From Bisporella sp. PMI_857 (taxonomy: Eukaryota > Ascomycota > Leotiomycetes > Helotiales > Helotiaceae), in the NCBI GenBank assembly GCA_021307315.1, contig JAJSPD010000089.1:1-64000 (forward strand): a stretch of DNA of 64,000 nucleotides. The letters are read 5' to 3'. This document shows, one piece after another, positions 1 to 12,687 of the stretch. Made by a program: the position numbers and the translations under genes. The notes beneath the pieces are model-generated. The model was not told where the DNA came from. It worked only from the letters and a program-made list of their open reading frames with translations, and did no database searches. Numbering within the stretch: the stretch's first letter is position 1; every line of letters begins with the position of its first letter.

Positions 1-858
1 CGTTTAGAGGCCGTTCGTGTAAATCGCAATTACGACCAAGGCCAAGCGGGGGGGGTGAATATTTCCAATCCAGGTGATTGGGGAATCGCTGTTGATGAGG
101 AGTCAAGACGCGGAATAAACCTGATATTGTCATCAACAATGCTGGCATAAACTACCAGGCCAAGGCTTGTGCATACTCTAAACTACCATTTTGGTCCTAA
201 AAACCGGTAATTGAGCTTTACAGCAGGGAGCCTGTTCCATTACTGGATATAATGGCGCGTACATTCCTACGACTAATCCCATATAAAGACTGTCAATGTG
301 CGTCGTGCTGTCAGGGACTCCCTAACATCTAGCGTTCTCAGTCTCCCTCTGTGAGTTTGAGCGCCTTTTTAATGTTAATGTCAAGAGAAACTGCTTATCC
401 ATTCAAATCACGGTTCTTGTATTGGAAAAATTTAGCAGTGGTTCCATTATCAACACATATCTTACTAGTAGTATTAGGCCATGGTCCAGTAGGGTTCGTG
501 TTTAAACTTTCTGTTCATAAGAGCTAATATCTTCTCTCAGATCTGGTTTAGTGCAGCGCCAGTAAGGTCGCCATTAATACAGTATGCTCTCATTCTCTAC
601 CTAGGCAACAAAAGGTCTAGCAGCGGAACTTAGCCCTCTGAATATCCGTGTGAATGCTCCATCACTAGTAAGCAATATCGGCCTACCTGAGATCGGCGTA
701 CGTGTGCCGGATACACCGGAGAATTATGCCAAGTTTGTGTCAGGTATCTTACTATGTAGATGGCGGATATTGCAAAGACGGCAATATTCCTGGCAAGTGG
801 TGGCGCCTCACTTATTGCGGGCACCATCATAGAGGCAGATGGTAGCCGTTCAGCTTAG
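1..858 (+). pseudogene. Degenerate short-chain dehydrogenase/reductase (SDR), 5' end outside window
   Basis: Three pieces of one SDR lie in order on the plus strand. Around 60-150 a segment reads NPGDWGIAVDE and then, one frame over, PDIVINNAGIN, the NNAG motif that stabilises the Rossmann fold. Around 605-660 comes KGLAAELSPLNIRVNA, the helix after the catalytic YxxxK. At 760-858 the C-terminus reads DIAKTAIFLASGGASLIAGT and ends at TAG 856-858. The pieces are in different frames and the catalytic segment (about 200-600) is unrecognisable, so the gene is dead. SDRs of this type reduce or oxidise small carbonyl or alcohol substrates with NAD(P)H; the substrate cannot be told. The family call is firm; exact boundaries are not. 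Confidence 0.75.
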
Positions 859-1461
859 AAAGAGACAAAATGTTGCACTTGCACATGGTAGATGTACCCG
901 GAGCACTGAGACACGTACTTTCAGTCTCAATAGCACAAAGGAGCGCCGATGTGTGTAGGATTGAAGTAGCTAGAGTAGGCTTTACCCACGTATAATAAAT
1001 CGTAAGTGTTTGTTACGGGTACCTCTAGACTTATGCCATGGGGTAAGAGATTAAGTATTGATCGCAATGTTCGCAGTCAATGGGGTGCTCCGCCTTCTCA
1101 TCAAGCTCACTGTGCTGAAAGATGGGCCGAGCTCTGACAAGAACGCGGGGTTAATGTGGGGGAATACATTCACTAGAGGTGACTTTTCGGTACCGAGCAG
1201 CTCTTGTTGGCATAAGATTTCGAGCAAGCTCGTATATTTACTTTTGCTCTCCTACACGCCGAATGTTTCTGATGTGTAAACCAGACCCCAAAACAGCCTA
1301 TATCTCATTCCCTTTCAGCAGGACCCTATTTCTTCTGCCAGAGGTGTTTATCCGGAGAGCAACGGGTCGCCTCAAGGTTCGACCATACTTAGACGCGCAT
1401 CAGTTATCCCATTGCAGCACCAAAAGTCAAAGTATCTCGCTAAAAGCCCTTTCGCTACAAC
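859..1461. other. Intergenic, no gene seen
   Basis: No coding similarity recognised. It holds the promoter and 5' UTR of the downstream sugar transporter; no clear TATA box was picked out. Confidence 0.5.
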
Positions 1462-3459
1462 ATGGTAAGAGGACACAGCTCCTATAATTACCTAGTGATC
1501 TTCACCGTCGCTCTCGGGTCATGTACGTACGGCTTTAGCTCTGCTATTATTGGCAGTGTCTTCGGACTTCCCTCCTTTTTCACCTACTTCAACCTAAGCC
1601 TCTCAGGAAGCGATTCTGCGCCAACTATTGGTGGTATGTCTTTTATAACGAATGCGTCCTTGGCCTGATGTTGATTTCTCCACAGCTGCCAATGGCTTGT
1701 TTGCGGGAGGTGGCATGATAGGATGTATTGTCGCTGCTTGGTTAGCCGACAAGATCGGCCGAGTACGGGCAATTCAACTCATATGCTTGCTTGGCGTGAT
1801 CTCTGGGATAATCCAAGGGGCTGCAGTTCATATCGCCATGTTTCTGGTTGGTCGCACGTTTATGGGTATGGCGTAAGACCAACTACGCACATGTTTCATG
1901 GTCTGTTGGCTAACACGTCTAGCGCTGCAATGATGAACACCATTATTCCGGTTTACCAGTCGGAAATCTCGCCTGCGAACGGCAGAGGAAAGATGGTGGG
2001 CATCCATGGATTTATGCTTGTTATAGGTTACGTGCGTTTATTCCACCAGACAGAAATGGAATATGCGACTAACCTTAAGCATTCTAGGCACTGGCTGCCT
2101 GGTTTGGATATGGTTGCTACTTTGAAAGCAATCCGCAGATCCAATGGCGTCTCTGCCTGGCATCTCAAAGTCAGCACTTTATCCTCTATTCTCAATTCGT
2201 GATCGCCAAATTTCGACTGACAATTTTGGTGTAGTAATCTCTCCGGGTCTTCTCCTCTTCTTGAGCCCTTGGGTACCCGAGTCACCACGTTGGTTGATAC
2301 TCCAAGACAGGCCTGAAGAGGGACTAAAGACGCTTCAGAAGCTTCACCAAAGCTCAGAGGATCCGGACGGAACCTACGCTAGAGAAGAATATCTGCAAAT
2401 CCGGCGTCAGACTGAATTGGATAAGAAGAACCAACAGAGCTTCTGGGAAATGCTTAAGCTACCACACAATAGAAAGAGGTTTTTTACAGGTATTTTCGTT
2501 CAGTACGAACTCATGCTCTATTTGGGTAAGGCTTTGACTGACTCGATAAACTTAGATGCCTCTGCCAGAGTACGGGAATTCTCGTCATCAACAACTATCA
2601 GGTAATACCTCCGTAACCCTCGAGATTTTGGTATAATAACCCGTGCAAAGATACTCCTTTGGCAAGGACTTGGCATGGGTGGGTCGCTTCCATCTCTTTT
2701 ATACGCTGTGTACACCTCGTGGGCCGCAGTCTTGAATTGGGTGTCCAGCCGAATAATCGATCGATTCGGCCGGGTTAAGTTGCTGGTGATTGGACTAGTA
2801 TGTACTCAGAAAGTAGTATGGACCTTAGGAACTCTGCTAACGTGATTGCCAGATAGGTTGTGTACTCGCACTCTCTTGTTACACGGCCATGGTGGCCACG
2901 TTTGGTGGTACGACCAACAGGGTAGGCAATGGGTTCGGCGTATTCTTCCTTTACTGTTTCATCACCTTCTACGCGGGATTTGTGGATGCCACCTCCTACG
3001 TATACTGCTCGGAGATATTCCCAACTCATATGAGGGCTACAGGAATGGGAGCATCGATTTGTGGCCTGTTTGGCATGACCTTACGTAGGCGTTCCCGTTT
3101 TCTCCATTTATCACCATAGAACGAGCTAACCAATGTCTCCAGTGTATACCGAAGTTGCTGCCACTGCATTCGCAAGTATCGGATGGAGGTATTACCTTGT
3201 TTTCATTATCGTCCCTGCACTGGGTCTTGGTGTGCTCTTCAAGTTTCCAGAGACGAAGGGTCTCAGCCTCGAGGAGGTGGCGGCTGTGTTTGGTGATGAA
3301 GTCGCCTTGGATTTGTCGCATATGACGAAAGAAGCAAGAGATGCTTTTGACATGGAAATTATGGCTGATGGATATGGCGACAAACCGATTGAAAACAAAG
3401 ACGCTGCGGAACACTGCAGTGAGGTAGAGGAGATTGCACATGCAAGGAATTCAGACTAA
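1462..3459 (+). pseudogene. MFS sugar (hexose-type) transporter, one apparent frameshift
   Basis: A plasma-membrane sugar:proton symporter of the fungal MFS sugar-porter family. Proposed exons are 1462-1633, 1686-1872, 1923-2031, 2088-2169, 2235-2502, 2556-2797, 2853-3084 and 3143-3459, all with GT-AG introns of 50-65 bp. Family signatures appear in order: the N-terminal YNYLVIFTVALGS, DKIGRVRAI, the SEISPANGRGKMVG loop, VPESPRWLI after TM6, DRFGRVKLL, and PETKGLSLEE after TM12, then a hydrophilic tail. The exon lengths sum to 1609, one base over a multiple of three. The reading frame also shifts once between INNYQVI (to about 2605) and NPRDFGII (from about 2615). One extra base in the ACCTCCG stretch would explain both. 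It would otherwise be a 535-aa, normal-length transporter. It is either freshly inactivated or carries an assembly error; everything else looks functional. Confidence 0.8.
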
Positions 3460-3614
3460 GGCTGTCAAGTGGAAACCCTGTTGTTGAGCAGAGGGCTCGG
3501 GCGGCCCTATGGAATAGGGAAAAGGAAACAAAGGAAAAAGCAAGGCCTCAGGCCAAAGGAAGAGGGGTCAGTGATAACTTCAGCAGGCACCAAAAAGAGG
3601 CTGTTTTCCTGTAT

Positions 3615-3938
3615 CTAAGCGTTGGAAGACATGCTGTTCAATTGATCAATTTGGGCCCGTTTGAAGTCGGCTTGGCCATTGTGAAAGCGGAATGCGTTGA
3701 CAACCCCATCGCCAGCGAGGAAGATATCGTCCTTACTGTATGACGCCCATTCCTGGTCTGGCATCGTTCGATAGTACGTCCCATCGACAGCTGTCGGTAT
3801 ATGACCATGCATTTCGCAGTGGTATAACTCTGCCTTAAATCGATATGGAGCCTCTGGTCCTGAGAAGTGCGGATTGCCTTCAAAGTCAAGGTTGGGAGGG
3901 GCGGGAAGCCTCGCCTCCACTGAGTCAAGGTCCGTCAT
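3615..3938 (-). pseudogene. N-terminal fragment of carotenoid oxygenase (RPE65/CCD family)
   Basis: The 107-aa ORF matches only the N-terminus of fungal carotenoid cleavage or lignostilbene-type dioxygenases. Signs are the start region with NPHFSGPEAPYRFKAELYHC, the GHIPTAVDGTYYRTMPD turn, and FLAGDGVVNAFRFHNG just before the first iron-binding blade. Full family members are about 500-600 aa with four iron-binding histidines; none of that is present. Similarity stops after ADFKR, the ORF ends nine or so residues later, and nothing homologous follows down to the sugar transporter end at 3459. This is therefore a truncated relic, probably left by a deletion whose breakpoint is near 3630. The remaining piece shows no internal stops, so the truncation may be recent. 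Confidence 0.7.
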
Positions 3939-5353
3939 GGTGTTCTGGGTTCGGGGCTGTTCCTGAGCAAAAGATTAGCTTTGGCAATTTAAGATTGATG
4001 ATAACGGAACTTGTTGCGAGCTTCTACCAAGTACAATACATACTACGTACCCAAATTCCATGGGGCTGGTGAGGCAAGCCTCCCCAATGTCAAAACCACT
4101 TTGTTCGAATGAACCTCAGAACCGTACCATCCGTCGTAAGTTGACCTTGTATAGAGGGATATTCTTCACGAGTCCAGTGTATCCGATTGGCGCTCGTTAA
4201 ACTAATGCTTGTTGCTATTATCAATCCTATTGATTTAACTGGTTATTTGACTCAAAGGTTTGTTAGGGCCAGAAAGGCACTGATGCCGAAACTCTATTTG
4301 AAAGTAAACAACTGTGTCAGGCCGGGTATTTAAAGAGGACAGCCTCGAATTAAGCAAGCCAAACATCTCGAGCAAGGAGAGATATCACTATCAGTAGTAG
4401 AATGGGTAATAGCATCTTAATCGTCGTCGGTTGTTTTATGGTCATACAGCAAGGTCCGGTTTTTTGCAGACGCATTCACGGTCGCTTACCTGGAAGTGCA
4501 AATTAACCTCTGTGAACATAAACAGACATGACAAACAGAACCAACAAAGTAAATATAGATTGCCTTAATTGACTGTTGTTTTGGCATCGGGGCTTTTCAG
4601 TTACTACAACATCAGACACTGAAACTCCATAAATCTATAATGATCTGGGGAAGCAGCATAGTGAGCCAAGGCGGGATCGATTCCAACGGTCTTCTGTCAT
4701 CCCGACCGAGGTGATCCTCGGTCATTTGGATCTACAGGGGAGAGAGTTTAATAATAGCTCAAAGAGGGATGAAACATGTGCTCCAATTAGTTAATATTCA
4801 TGCCGATAACCCCCGGAATCAAGTTAGCACGAGACTAATATTCCTAATATAGTAAACCGTGTTCTCGATGGTGTTTGCATAATACTACGAAATGTACGCA
4901 AAGCCAAGTGCAAGGCAGGTGTGCCATAGTTGCTGTTGTCAAAATTACTTTATTAAGGCAAGCACGGGCCTTATACTTGGATTTGCTTACTTTGCATAGT
5001 ATTATGCAAATACTATTGAGAACACTGGTTTATGCCATAGTATCGAAATCTAACCAAGGAATAAACGAATGAGTCTTACTTATTGCTTTGTGAAAGGGGC
5101 TGATTGGCTAAATACATATAGGGATCGGCAGCCACAATCGGCCACAGCAGGTTGCATCCAGGCTCCCAACTTCGCACATCATCAGAGCCGATAGTTTGGA
5201 CTGAAATGATATAAATTCCGTTAAAATGAACTGAACTATGGAAACCTCAAACTGGACTGGACTAAACTGGACAGATAAAACCGATGAACTGATAAACAAT
5301 TGGCCACTATGGGAGCAAGCTCGCTCTCGTCACCGCAAGCTGTGGAGGCACCA
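3939..5353. other. Long intergenic stretch
   Basis: No gene recognised. A TATA-like tatttaaag at about 4327 precedes a 34-codon ORF at 4402 (MGNSILIVVGCFM...), which might be the stub of a lost nucleotide-binding protein, but it is too short to call. The rest is AT-rich filler. Confidence 0.4.
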
Positions 5354-6506
5354 CTAGCTAAGCACAACACCACCAGCCGAAGTGAGTTCAGCAGCCGCAG
5401 AATATGAGTATGATGCAGTAGTGTCGACACCCATACTGATCCACATAAAGAGACCATCAGCGACGGTATCACCAAGGAGGACGTAGTTGAAGAATGGATC
5501 GGCATCATTCTCAACCTCAACGGCTACCACCCTGTCATTGACATTCTCGGTAATTGCGATGGCATTGTCCACATATGGAGGGAGAAGATTGACTTCTGTT
5601 ATCAAATCTTGGTCGAAAAACAGCTGGCCAATGTGAGCGATCGTGCCGCCGGTATAGGTGCCGTTTGGTAGAATGGTTCCATTGAGGTGCCCAACAACGT
5701 GCATATGTGTAGCTCTACCGGAGTAGTGACCTGGAAAAATACTATCAAATTGGGCAACTCCATCGGCGTCCGAGAGCTGGAGGCCCCGGAGGAAAGTGTT
5801 GTTGAGATTGGAAAGGTCATCTGGATTGCCATTGCTGCTGCCAATGACTCCCCCATAAACACCGGTTGAGTTTGCATGCCACAGATCCCACATGAGGTTA
5901 GGCACGGGCTCGCAGGTTGCTACATTAATGAACTGCGCATCGATGATGACCGGGACACCAAGTTGATCTTCTGTGATATTTTGGCGGACATACTCACCAA
6001 GGACATCTGTAGAAAGTGTCAGCGTGTCCAGATGACTAGTCCAAACTACTTACAGTAAGGCCCGATCTCGCCTTCAGGAGAGAGGATACAGGAAGAGTTG
6101 CTATAGATGATCTCTTCGACACCTACAGTAGTGGGAGTAACGTTAAGATCAGAGAGGTGGGAAGTGTTAGTAACACTTTGAAGATCACGATCAAGGATCT
6201 TGCCCTCTACACTCGAGTTAGAATCGATTTTTAAATTCAGGAGGTGTGTATATGTTTACTTTGTGGCAAGCCCCGCTTAACACGTGCCATCTCAAGAGCA
6301 GCTTGACGACGCTTGCGCTGCTTGTCTTCTATACCGCGTTTGTGCAAGAAGTCCTTGCAATGAGTCAGATCGCGACGCGAATTCTTGTAAAAAGCATTGC
6401 GTTCAGCGATCTCTTTGGTGAGATCGTGCGTTGGATGAGCGATGACGCTCTGGCTGAGTAGAGCAGCTGTGGCAAGGGCTTTGAAGGCCTGGGAAGGATA
6501 AACCAT
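5354..6506 (-). CDS. Secreted intradiol ring-cleavage dioxygenase
   Basis: An intact three-exon gene: 6506-6260, 6206-6054 and 6006-5354, with introns of 53 and 47 bp. Lengths sum to 1053 nt, giving 350 aa, which is normal for the extracellular fungal branch of this non-heme Fe(III) family. Residues 1-22 form a signal peptide ending near SVIAHP. A Lys/Arg-rich propeptide-like stretch (KRGIEDKQRKRRQ) follows, then CILSPEGEIGPYV at the domain start. The iron ligands are visible: Tyr in NSTGVYGG, and Tyr plus two His in FPGHYSGRATHMHV. Relatives cleave catechol-type rings from lignin or plant phenolics, or are of unknown substrate. No catabolic partner genes lie nearby, so it likely acts alone outside the cell. 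The start is the first in-frame ATG and gives the signal peptide directly. Confidence 0.9.
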
Positions 6507-8495
6507 AGTTGCCTAAGGTCAGGGTTGATAAAAGTAAAGGAATGGATTTGCTGAGACTGTGAATGTAGCGACTGGGTAGATAGATGGCTAGTGAGACGGA
6601 ATGGAATGAAGTATAAGTCTAGATACAAGCTGTGTCGGTGGTACTTATACATGAAATTTCGAACGGCATAAACTGCCCTTGCCGATTAGAAGGGAGCCAT
6701 ATTTCGAAATAGACACACATATCAGTGGCAAAGGAAGAATGGCTGGGGAGCCTACGCAAGCTTCCTAGGAGGCTGCGCGAGCAACATTATGCCAAAGGCT
6801 TTCTCTGTGTAAGGAAAGGAATATAGGAAATTAGTGTATTCGCAAAGAAAATCTTTACCTGTTGAACACCTCAATTAGCTATAAAGATCACTTCTATGTT
6901 CAGGGAGCACCCCAAGAACCGGGGAATGTTGACCAGGAAAGTGGAGGTGGTTCCCGGAAAGAACAATGCGTCTCGATGGATACGTAAGCATATACGCAAC
7001 ATCCATTACTGGTTGTCAGAAGCTGTGGCGGCTTGCATTTAGTCGGCAAAGCCTCACTAAAAAAAGCTAATGTCAAATAATTTAAAGCAATGTATCTTAA
7101 CAACTACTTGGTAGACAAGCTTCAAATTGCGATATATTAAATATTTTTAATTGGGAATTTATCTACAAAAGTTAGTTCAGTACTACACGCTTTTTACGTA
7201 TGGCGCAAATTTTTACTACGAAATCAAGAATATTATACCTTGTAATTATAGAATCAAAAAATAATATTTGTATATTTGTCTGATTTAAGCTACGTACAAG
7301 TTTTTAATATATTACTGTATGTAGTTTAAAGGAAATTTATAAAGGGTTGATTGTATTGTTCTTTGTTAAAAAAGCAACGTTGTGGCGTCAGGTCTAGGTC
7401 GGCGTTACGAATTTTGACACGCACTCGTGATCCCTGACTAGATTAGTATGCTTGCTGAAGGTCAAGACCCTATGAGAAATAGGAGTTGTCCGATTAGAAA
7501 GATTTATAGTTAGAAGATTTGAAGCACAGAATACAATACAGCGGAGTATGGCACCACAAATGCTGCAACAGCAGGCTTGTTGATGTAAAGCAACGGAAAG
7601 ATACAGTCCTTACTTCAATCTCTATAGTTACGTAAATTGTATCTTAGTTTGCAGATTCCTTCCTACACTGGTGGACTCGTTGCTCAAAAGACCGACTCGA
7701 AAATAGTGGGAATAGGCAATGGTTTTACAAATGATTACGGATCGAGAAATGGTATGCAACCTAAGAAAAAAAACCCCAACAATACCCTGGGCATTGTTCT
7801 CATCCCTTCCGTATGCTGAGTATTAACAGGGCACATGCGAGAGTACAATCCCAATCCTACCGCATGCTGCAGTCGTTGAAGTACTGCATCTCTGCCAAAG
7901 TACCTCTTCAACCTTTTAATAAGATATTCCAGTTCCAAGCCAAGATATCGATTTCAGAGAAGACCACTCCAGTAGCGATACTCCAACCAGTCGGAGTATT
8001 CGATAGTAAGTTCGCGTTCGCGTTTGCATTCGTTCCGGACCCACAGTAAGGGAAATATCCCTTCACTTCTATTAGCTTGGTGATGGCAGAAAGCATTGAC
8101 TACTAATAAAGAGGCATAAAAGTTGTGCAGGATGCAAATGCTAATGCTAATGCCGTGCCGCAAGATTCCAACAGGGTGGAGTCCGCTGGCTGGCCCTGAT
8201 GGAGGGAAGGCGGGGTGAGGGTCCAGCTCGAATTCGTATTTGTTTGGCTGAACAACCCAATGCCGACGACCTCCGATATCTCCTGCATAACTAGGAATGC
8301 AAAGGCAGTCAGTCAAGCCGGTAATTTTCCCGCCGAATGTTTATACCGCCTCTCAACACGATTAATGGAGTCACTTCCCGATTGGTTGGGTTGTACCGCA
8401 GAACCGAGGCACGATTTGCCGACCTCACTTGTTTTGTATACTTCTTCTCTCTGTTCATAGTAATGTCCTGGAGGAAAGTCCCATTCGAGACCAAA
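6507..8495. other. Long intergenic stretch, very AT-rich at 7080-7340
   Basis: No supportable gene. An open frame of 120 codons on the minus strand (8316-7954) resembles nothing I recognise. The right end is the promoter of the downstream MFS gene. Two in-frame upstream ATGs (8337 and 8463) precede the chosen start. Confidence 0.45.
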
Positions 8496-10336
8496 ATGGC
8501 TACAGAATTGCCCTCCCTCGCACATTGGCGGCTTGTTGTATCGCAGTCGCATATTACCCCTCAAGTACTCGAGCACCAATATTCAGGATCAGGCACCAAC
8601 GAAGACCCTTATATCGTCGAATTTCTACACAATGATCCTTATAACCCACGCAACTTCTCAACCTTGGGGAAATGGTCTATTACTATTCTCGTTTCCATGG
8701 CCACGCTTGGCGTCACGTTTGACTCATCCGCATACACTGGCGGAATGCGGCAACTTATGGGACAGTTCGACGTCAGTCAAGAGGTTGCAACACTTGGCGT
8801 ATCACTTTTCGTCTTAGGTTTCGCTATCGGCCCTCTACTCTGGGCGCCTCTTTCAGAATTATACGGTCGTCAGATTGTGTTTATGACCACCTATGGAGTG
8901 CTTACTATCCTATGTGCAGGAGCAGCTGGAAGTCAGAATATCCAAACTCTCATTACTTTACGGGCATTCGCTGGTGCTTTCGGATCCAGTCCCTTGACAA
9001 ATGCTGGAGGAGTCATTTCGGATCTATTCACAGTAGAGCAGCGTGGACTAGCAACTGCTTTCTTCGCTGCTGCTCCATTTTTGGGGCCAACTCTCGGTCC
9101 TATCGTTGGTGGCTTTCTGGGGGAGACTGAAGGATGGAGGTGGATCATGGGATTGATGGCCATTTTTACCGGAGCCATGTGGATGTTGTGCACCATCATG
9201 GTTCCAGAAACATACTCACCGGTCCTACTTTCAATGCGTGCGAACAAGTTAAGCAAGATTACAGGGAAGATATATAAGAGCAGGTTGGAAGTTGACATGA
9301 AGAAGAAAAACGCAAGCCAGGTCTTTCGAACTGCCTTGGTGCGTCCCTGGGCACTCCTCTTTTGCGAGCCTATTGTACTCTTGCTCTCAACCTATATGGC
9401 AATTGGTTTGTGCCTCTCAATCCTCGAGCATCTCCTTGTTGGAATCTTTCGACTATAGCTTGACTGACCATCGGATCTAGTTTATGGGACTCTCTATATG
9501 ATGTTCGCAGCATTTCCTATCGTTTTCCAGCAGGACCGGGGTTGGAGTGCGGGCATCGGAGGTCTACCCTTTTGCGGCGTGGCTATTGGTATGGTTTCAG
9601 CCGTAATATATACTATTCCTGAGAATAAACGGTATATATCTATCTCACTGTGCCAAGAACAAATTACTGAAGAGGTATAGCTTTATTAGAGCCGCCGAGG
9701 GAACTAGTGGTCGGGTACCGCCTGAGCAACGTCTTCTTCCTGTTATGGTTGGATCGGTATTTCTCCCGCTGGGGCTATTCTGGTAAGTCAAGTTTACTTG
9801 TTGCCTCTTATGTCAAAACACATTATATCAGTACTTTCTAATCCACGTTTTTGCAAAAGGTTTGCATGGACGAATTACACATCAATCCACTGGATGGTTT
9901 CTATAGTCGCCACAGTTCCATTCGGGTTCGGCATGGTTCTCGTCTTCCTCGGTATTATAAACTACCTTGTAGACGCCTACACAATATACACGGCCTCGGT
10001 ACTGGCCGCGAATAGTGTCCTCCGTTCGGTCTTTGGCGCAGTTTTTCCACTCTTCACAACCTACATGTAAGATTCCGACCCGCCTTTCGTCCCTCTCTTC
10101 CCTGACCTAATTATGCCCACAGGTTCAACAGGCTAGGCATTCACTGGGCTTCGTCAATCCCAGCCTTTCTATCCCTTCTATGCGTTCCTTTCCCTTTCCT
10201 CTTCTTTAAATACGGCCCGGAGATTCGAAAACGGTGCAAGTATGCGGCGGATGCAGCACGGATTATGGGTGAGGTGGTGGCGGAAGAACGAGTGGAAGCG
10301 CCACCGGAGAAATCAACCAAGCGGGAAAGTGTATAA
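8496..10336 (+). CDS. MFS multidrug efflux transporter (DHA1 type)
   Basis: A 12-TM drug:proton antiporter expected in the plasma membrane. Exons are 8496-9405, 9481-9631, 9681-9782, 9860-10066 and 10123-10336; they sum to 1584 nt, 527 aa, a normal length. The hydrophilic N-terminus ends in [16 protein letters not shown], typical of the fungal DHA1 group. Motif A reads [14 protein letters not shown], motif C reads [14 protein letters not shown] in TM5, and the long central loop follows [10 protein letters not shown]. The C-terminus is short and basic/acidic (KSTKRESV). I chose ATG 8496 because of its strong context (CCAAAATGGCT); 8463 and 8337 are in frame and would add 11 or 53 residues. The gene is intact, with no frameshift across five exons. 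It exports toxic small molecules in relatives; substrate and inducer are unknown. Confidence 0.88.
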
Positions 10337-12687
10337 CGAGCGAGCGTGCAGTTGAATCAGCATCGCGCCTGTGTGTAAAATTTCTCAACATTTGATTGAT
10401 GCTAGGGAGCCAATTATCGATCAACACAAATGACAGTATTTTTTTGGTTGTTTTGTATATTATTTCCGTGCTTTAGACATAGATATTAACATCACAACTG
10501 GTTTTTAAATAGAAAAATGGCTTGATGGTTGGTCTCTTTGAGATTACATTAGGCTATGTAGTGAAACGGAAAGACTACGAAAACACTTCAGATATAGGAT
10601 ATTCAGCTTTGGCCAATAAACCGTATATTCCATATCGCTGAATCTAAGCAAATCTTACGATTAAGAAATGTAAGTAGCAAATTGAGTAAGTTTGGGAGGT
10701 CGTACAGAAGGCCATACAAATAGATACTCTTATTGTGCATTCGATATTGCCAGTCACATCCAGAACATTTCCCGAGACACCATTTCCTTCCTCGTTTACG
10801 ATCATACCCTACGACAAGTGAATTTGAATTTAGCTGTAAAGGATTGTACCGCGCTCGGACTATTGCTACTCAAGAGAGGCCGCGCACAAATATCTTGTAG
10901 TCGCCTGACCTGCAAATTTTATCAATCGCTGGCCAGACAATTTCAATGTCAGGGCTTCGCAGGCGGCTTATCTCGCAGTTGCTCGCTCTGAGAAGAGAGC
11001 TTGTAAGTTGATGCTCAGGCTGTGGTCCAACGTCGACCTGTTAAAAATCAAGGACATTTTTGTAGCACGCCACTCTGGATATTCATTTTCAATAGAACAA
11101 CCAGAAATCAGCTATAAATGAGTTTCAAACTCTTTAGTTGCCGAGCTCTTTTTAAAGTTATCGGCTTCTCGCCCAAGGGCCCAGGACGAAAACGAGCTAT
11201 ACCGTTCTTCAAAAGTTACGACGATCCTGTAAAACATGTATTTGGCCGGGCTCACTTACCAAGTAGCATGCTTGAGCGTCATGAAGAGCTTCGTGCGATG
11301 TGTTGGGCTGATACGGTTGCCGCTCAACGGAGTGTCTTTTTGTCTTACGGAAGGATATTCTTGGTGCTCCTTTACAACGCGGCCACTATTGTCGCAGACA
11401 AATTGTTTTATATTGCACATTTCCCGTGCTTAATCATAAACCAAGTCCTGTTTCACTATTTAGCATATCCGACCATTCGGCGATTTTCGAGCTCGGCAGC
11501 CGTAGACTCGCTCTTGTAACCTCGGCTAATCTACACTTTTTTACTATATACGACTCTGGTATTGATGTTTTAGAGCTGCTTGTTTAAACGGTCTCTAGCT
11601 AAGCATACGAGGATGCGAATTTAATATAACAGCACAACTGTACTGCGACATTGCTATTAGAATTGTAAAGCACATTCCTACTATCATCACCCCAAATTGC
11701 ACCTTCCGAGACTCCGCGTTCCTTAGAACACTAGCTTTCTAGACCGGCCATACAATCCAAACACATAACCATTTTTGCGCATTAGATAACAAGCATCCAA
11801 CAAAGCTTCAGTCTGACCTAATAGATCGCTACTATCAGAGCATTCTAATGTGGCATCAATTTCTATTGCTTGGCGAAGGCACCCGTTGCTTGTTCAGCCC
11901 CAAGAGCCAGGATAACCAATTTCGCAGGCAGTTGTATATTCACCTGATTTACACCTTATACCACAAGCTATTAAGCCCAAGCGGGTTGAGATTGAAGTTG
12001 AAGCTAATAATACCATTAATATTCTCTCAACAGATGAGGGATAAATGCTCTCAACAACTTGTTGTGCCTGTCCTAATACCTGTTCAGAAACGGCCAAGAT
12101 GCACAGCGAGCAGGAAGCGGAAGCGGGCGGAGACTTTTGAAGATATACTCTCTGGAGATGGAAATACATATCAGAAGATGAGTATACATCGTGACTTGAA
12201 AGATAGATAAGAAGGAAGAGGTAAGCCGATAGTGTAGGAGGTATGACACTTCAAGAATTGATGTATATGTAGAAGGATTTGAATAAGATGATTAGTACTC
12301 ATGTATGCTATTTAGTATTTTTTTGGTTCCATTTGATCGTTTAATATAATTAACATTTTTAGTCGACATGTGGTCATGCGAGTAAAATAACCGACTCCAA
12401 CTCTTGCCAATCGATCGGATACGTGCATGCAATATTCTTACTTACTATTTATAATAGTCATCTTCTTGTAAGCCTGTAAATATTGATGATTCTACTGTCC
12501 GAAGAACTTCCTTTTCCATTTGATGTAACCATGGTCTCGCAATCCTTTACGCCTTACACGAGCCCGAAGCTTGAGTTGAAGAAGTCCCACTTCGAAACAA
12601 GCCCCACTTTGCTTAATTCCCAGTAAAAGAGCATCAGATAACCTGGTGCACCAGACTCTATCGCCCCTTACCCATAGAGCTACCGAA
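10337..12687. other. Intergenic stretch with two unrecognised ORFs
   Basis: Two plus-strand ORFs stand out weakly. 11118-11519 (133 aa, MSFKLFSCRALFKV..., a hydrophobic patch in its second half) follows a possible 5' UTR. 11848-12210 (120 aa) ends in a basic tract with RKRKRAETFEDILSGDG, which could be a tail of a mobile-element protein. Neither shows a known domain and neither is supported by introns, so I do not annotate them as genes. Confidence 0.3.

Noticed and set aside
11118..12210. Two ORFs of 133 and 120 codons
   Set aside because: No recognisable domain or splice support; kept only as a note in the intergenic entry.
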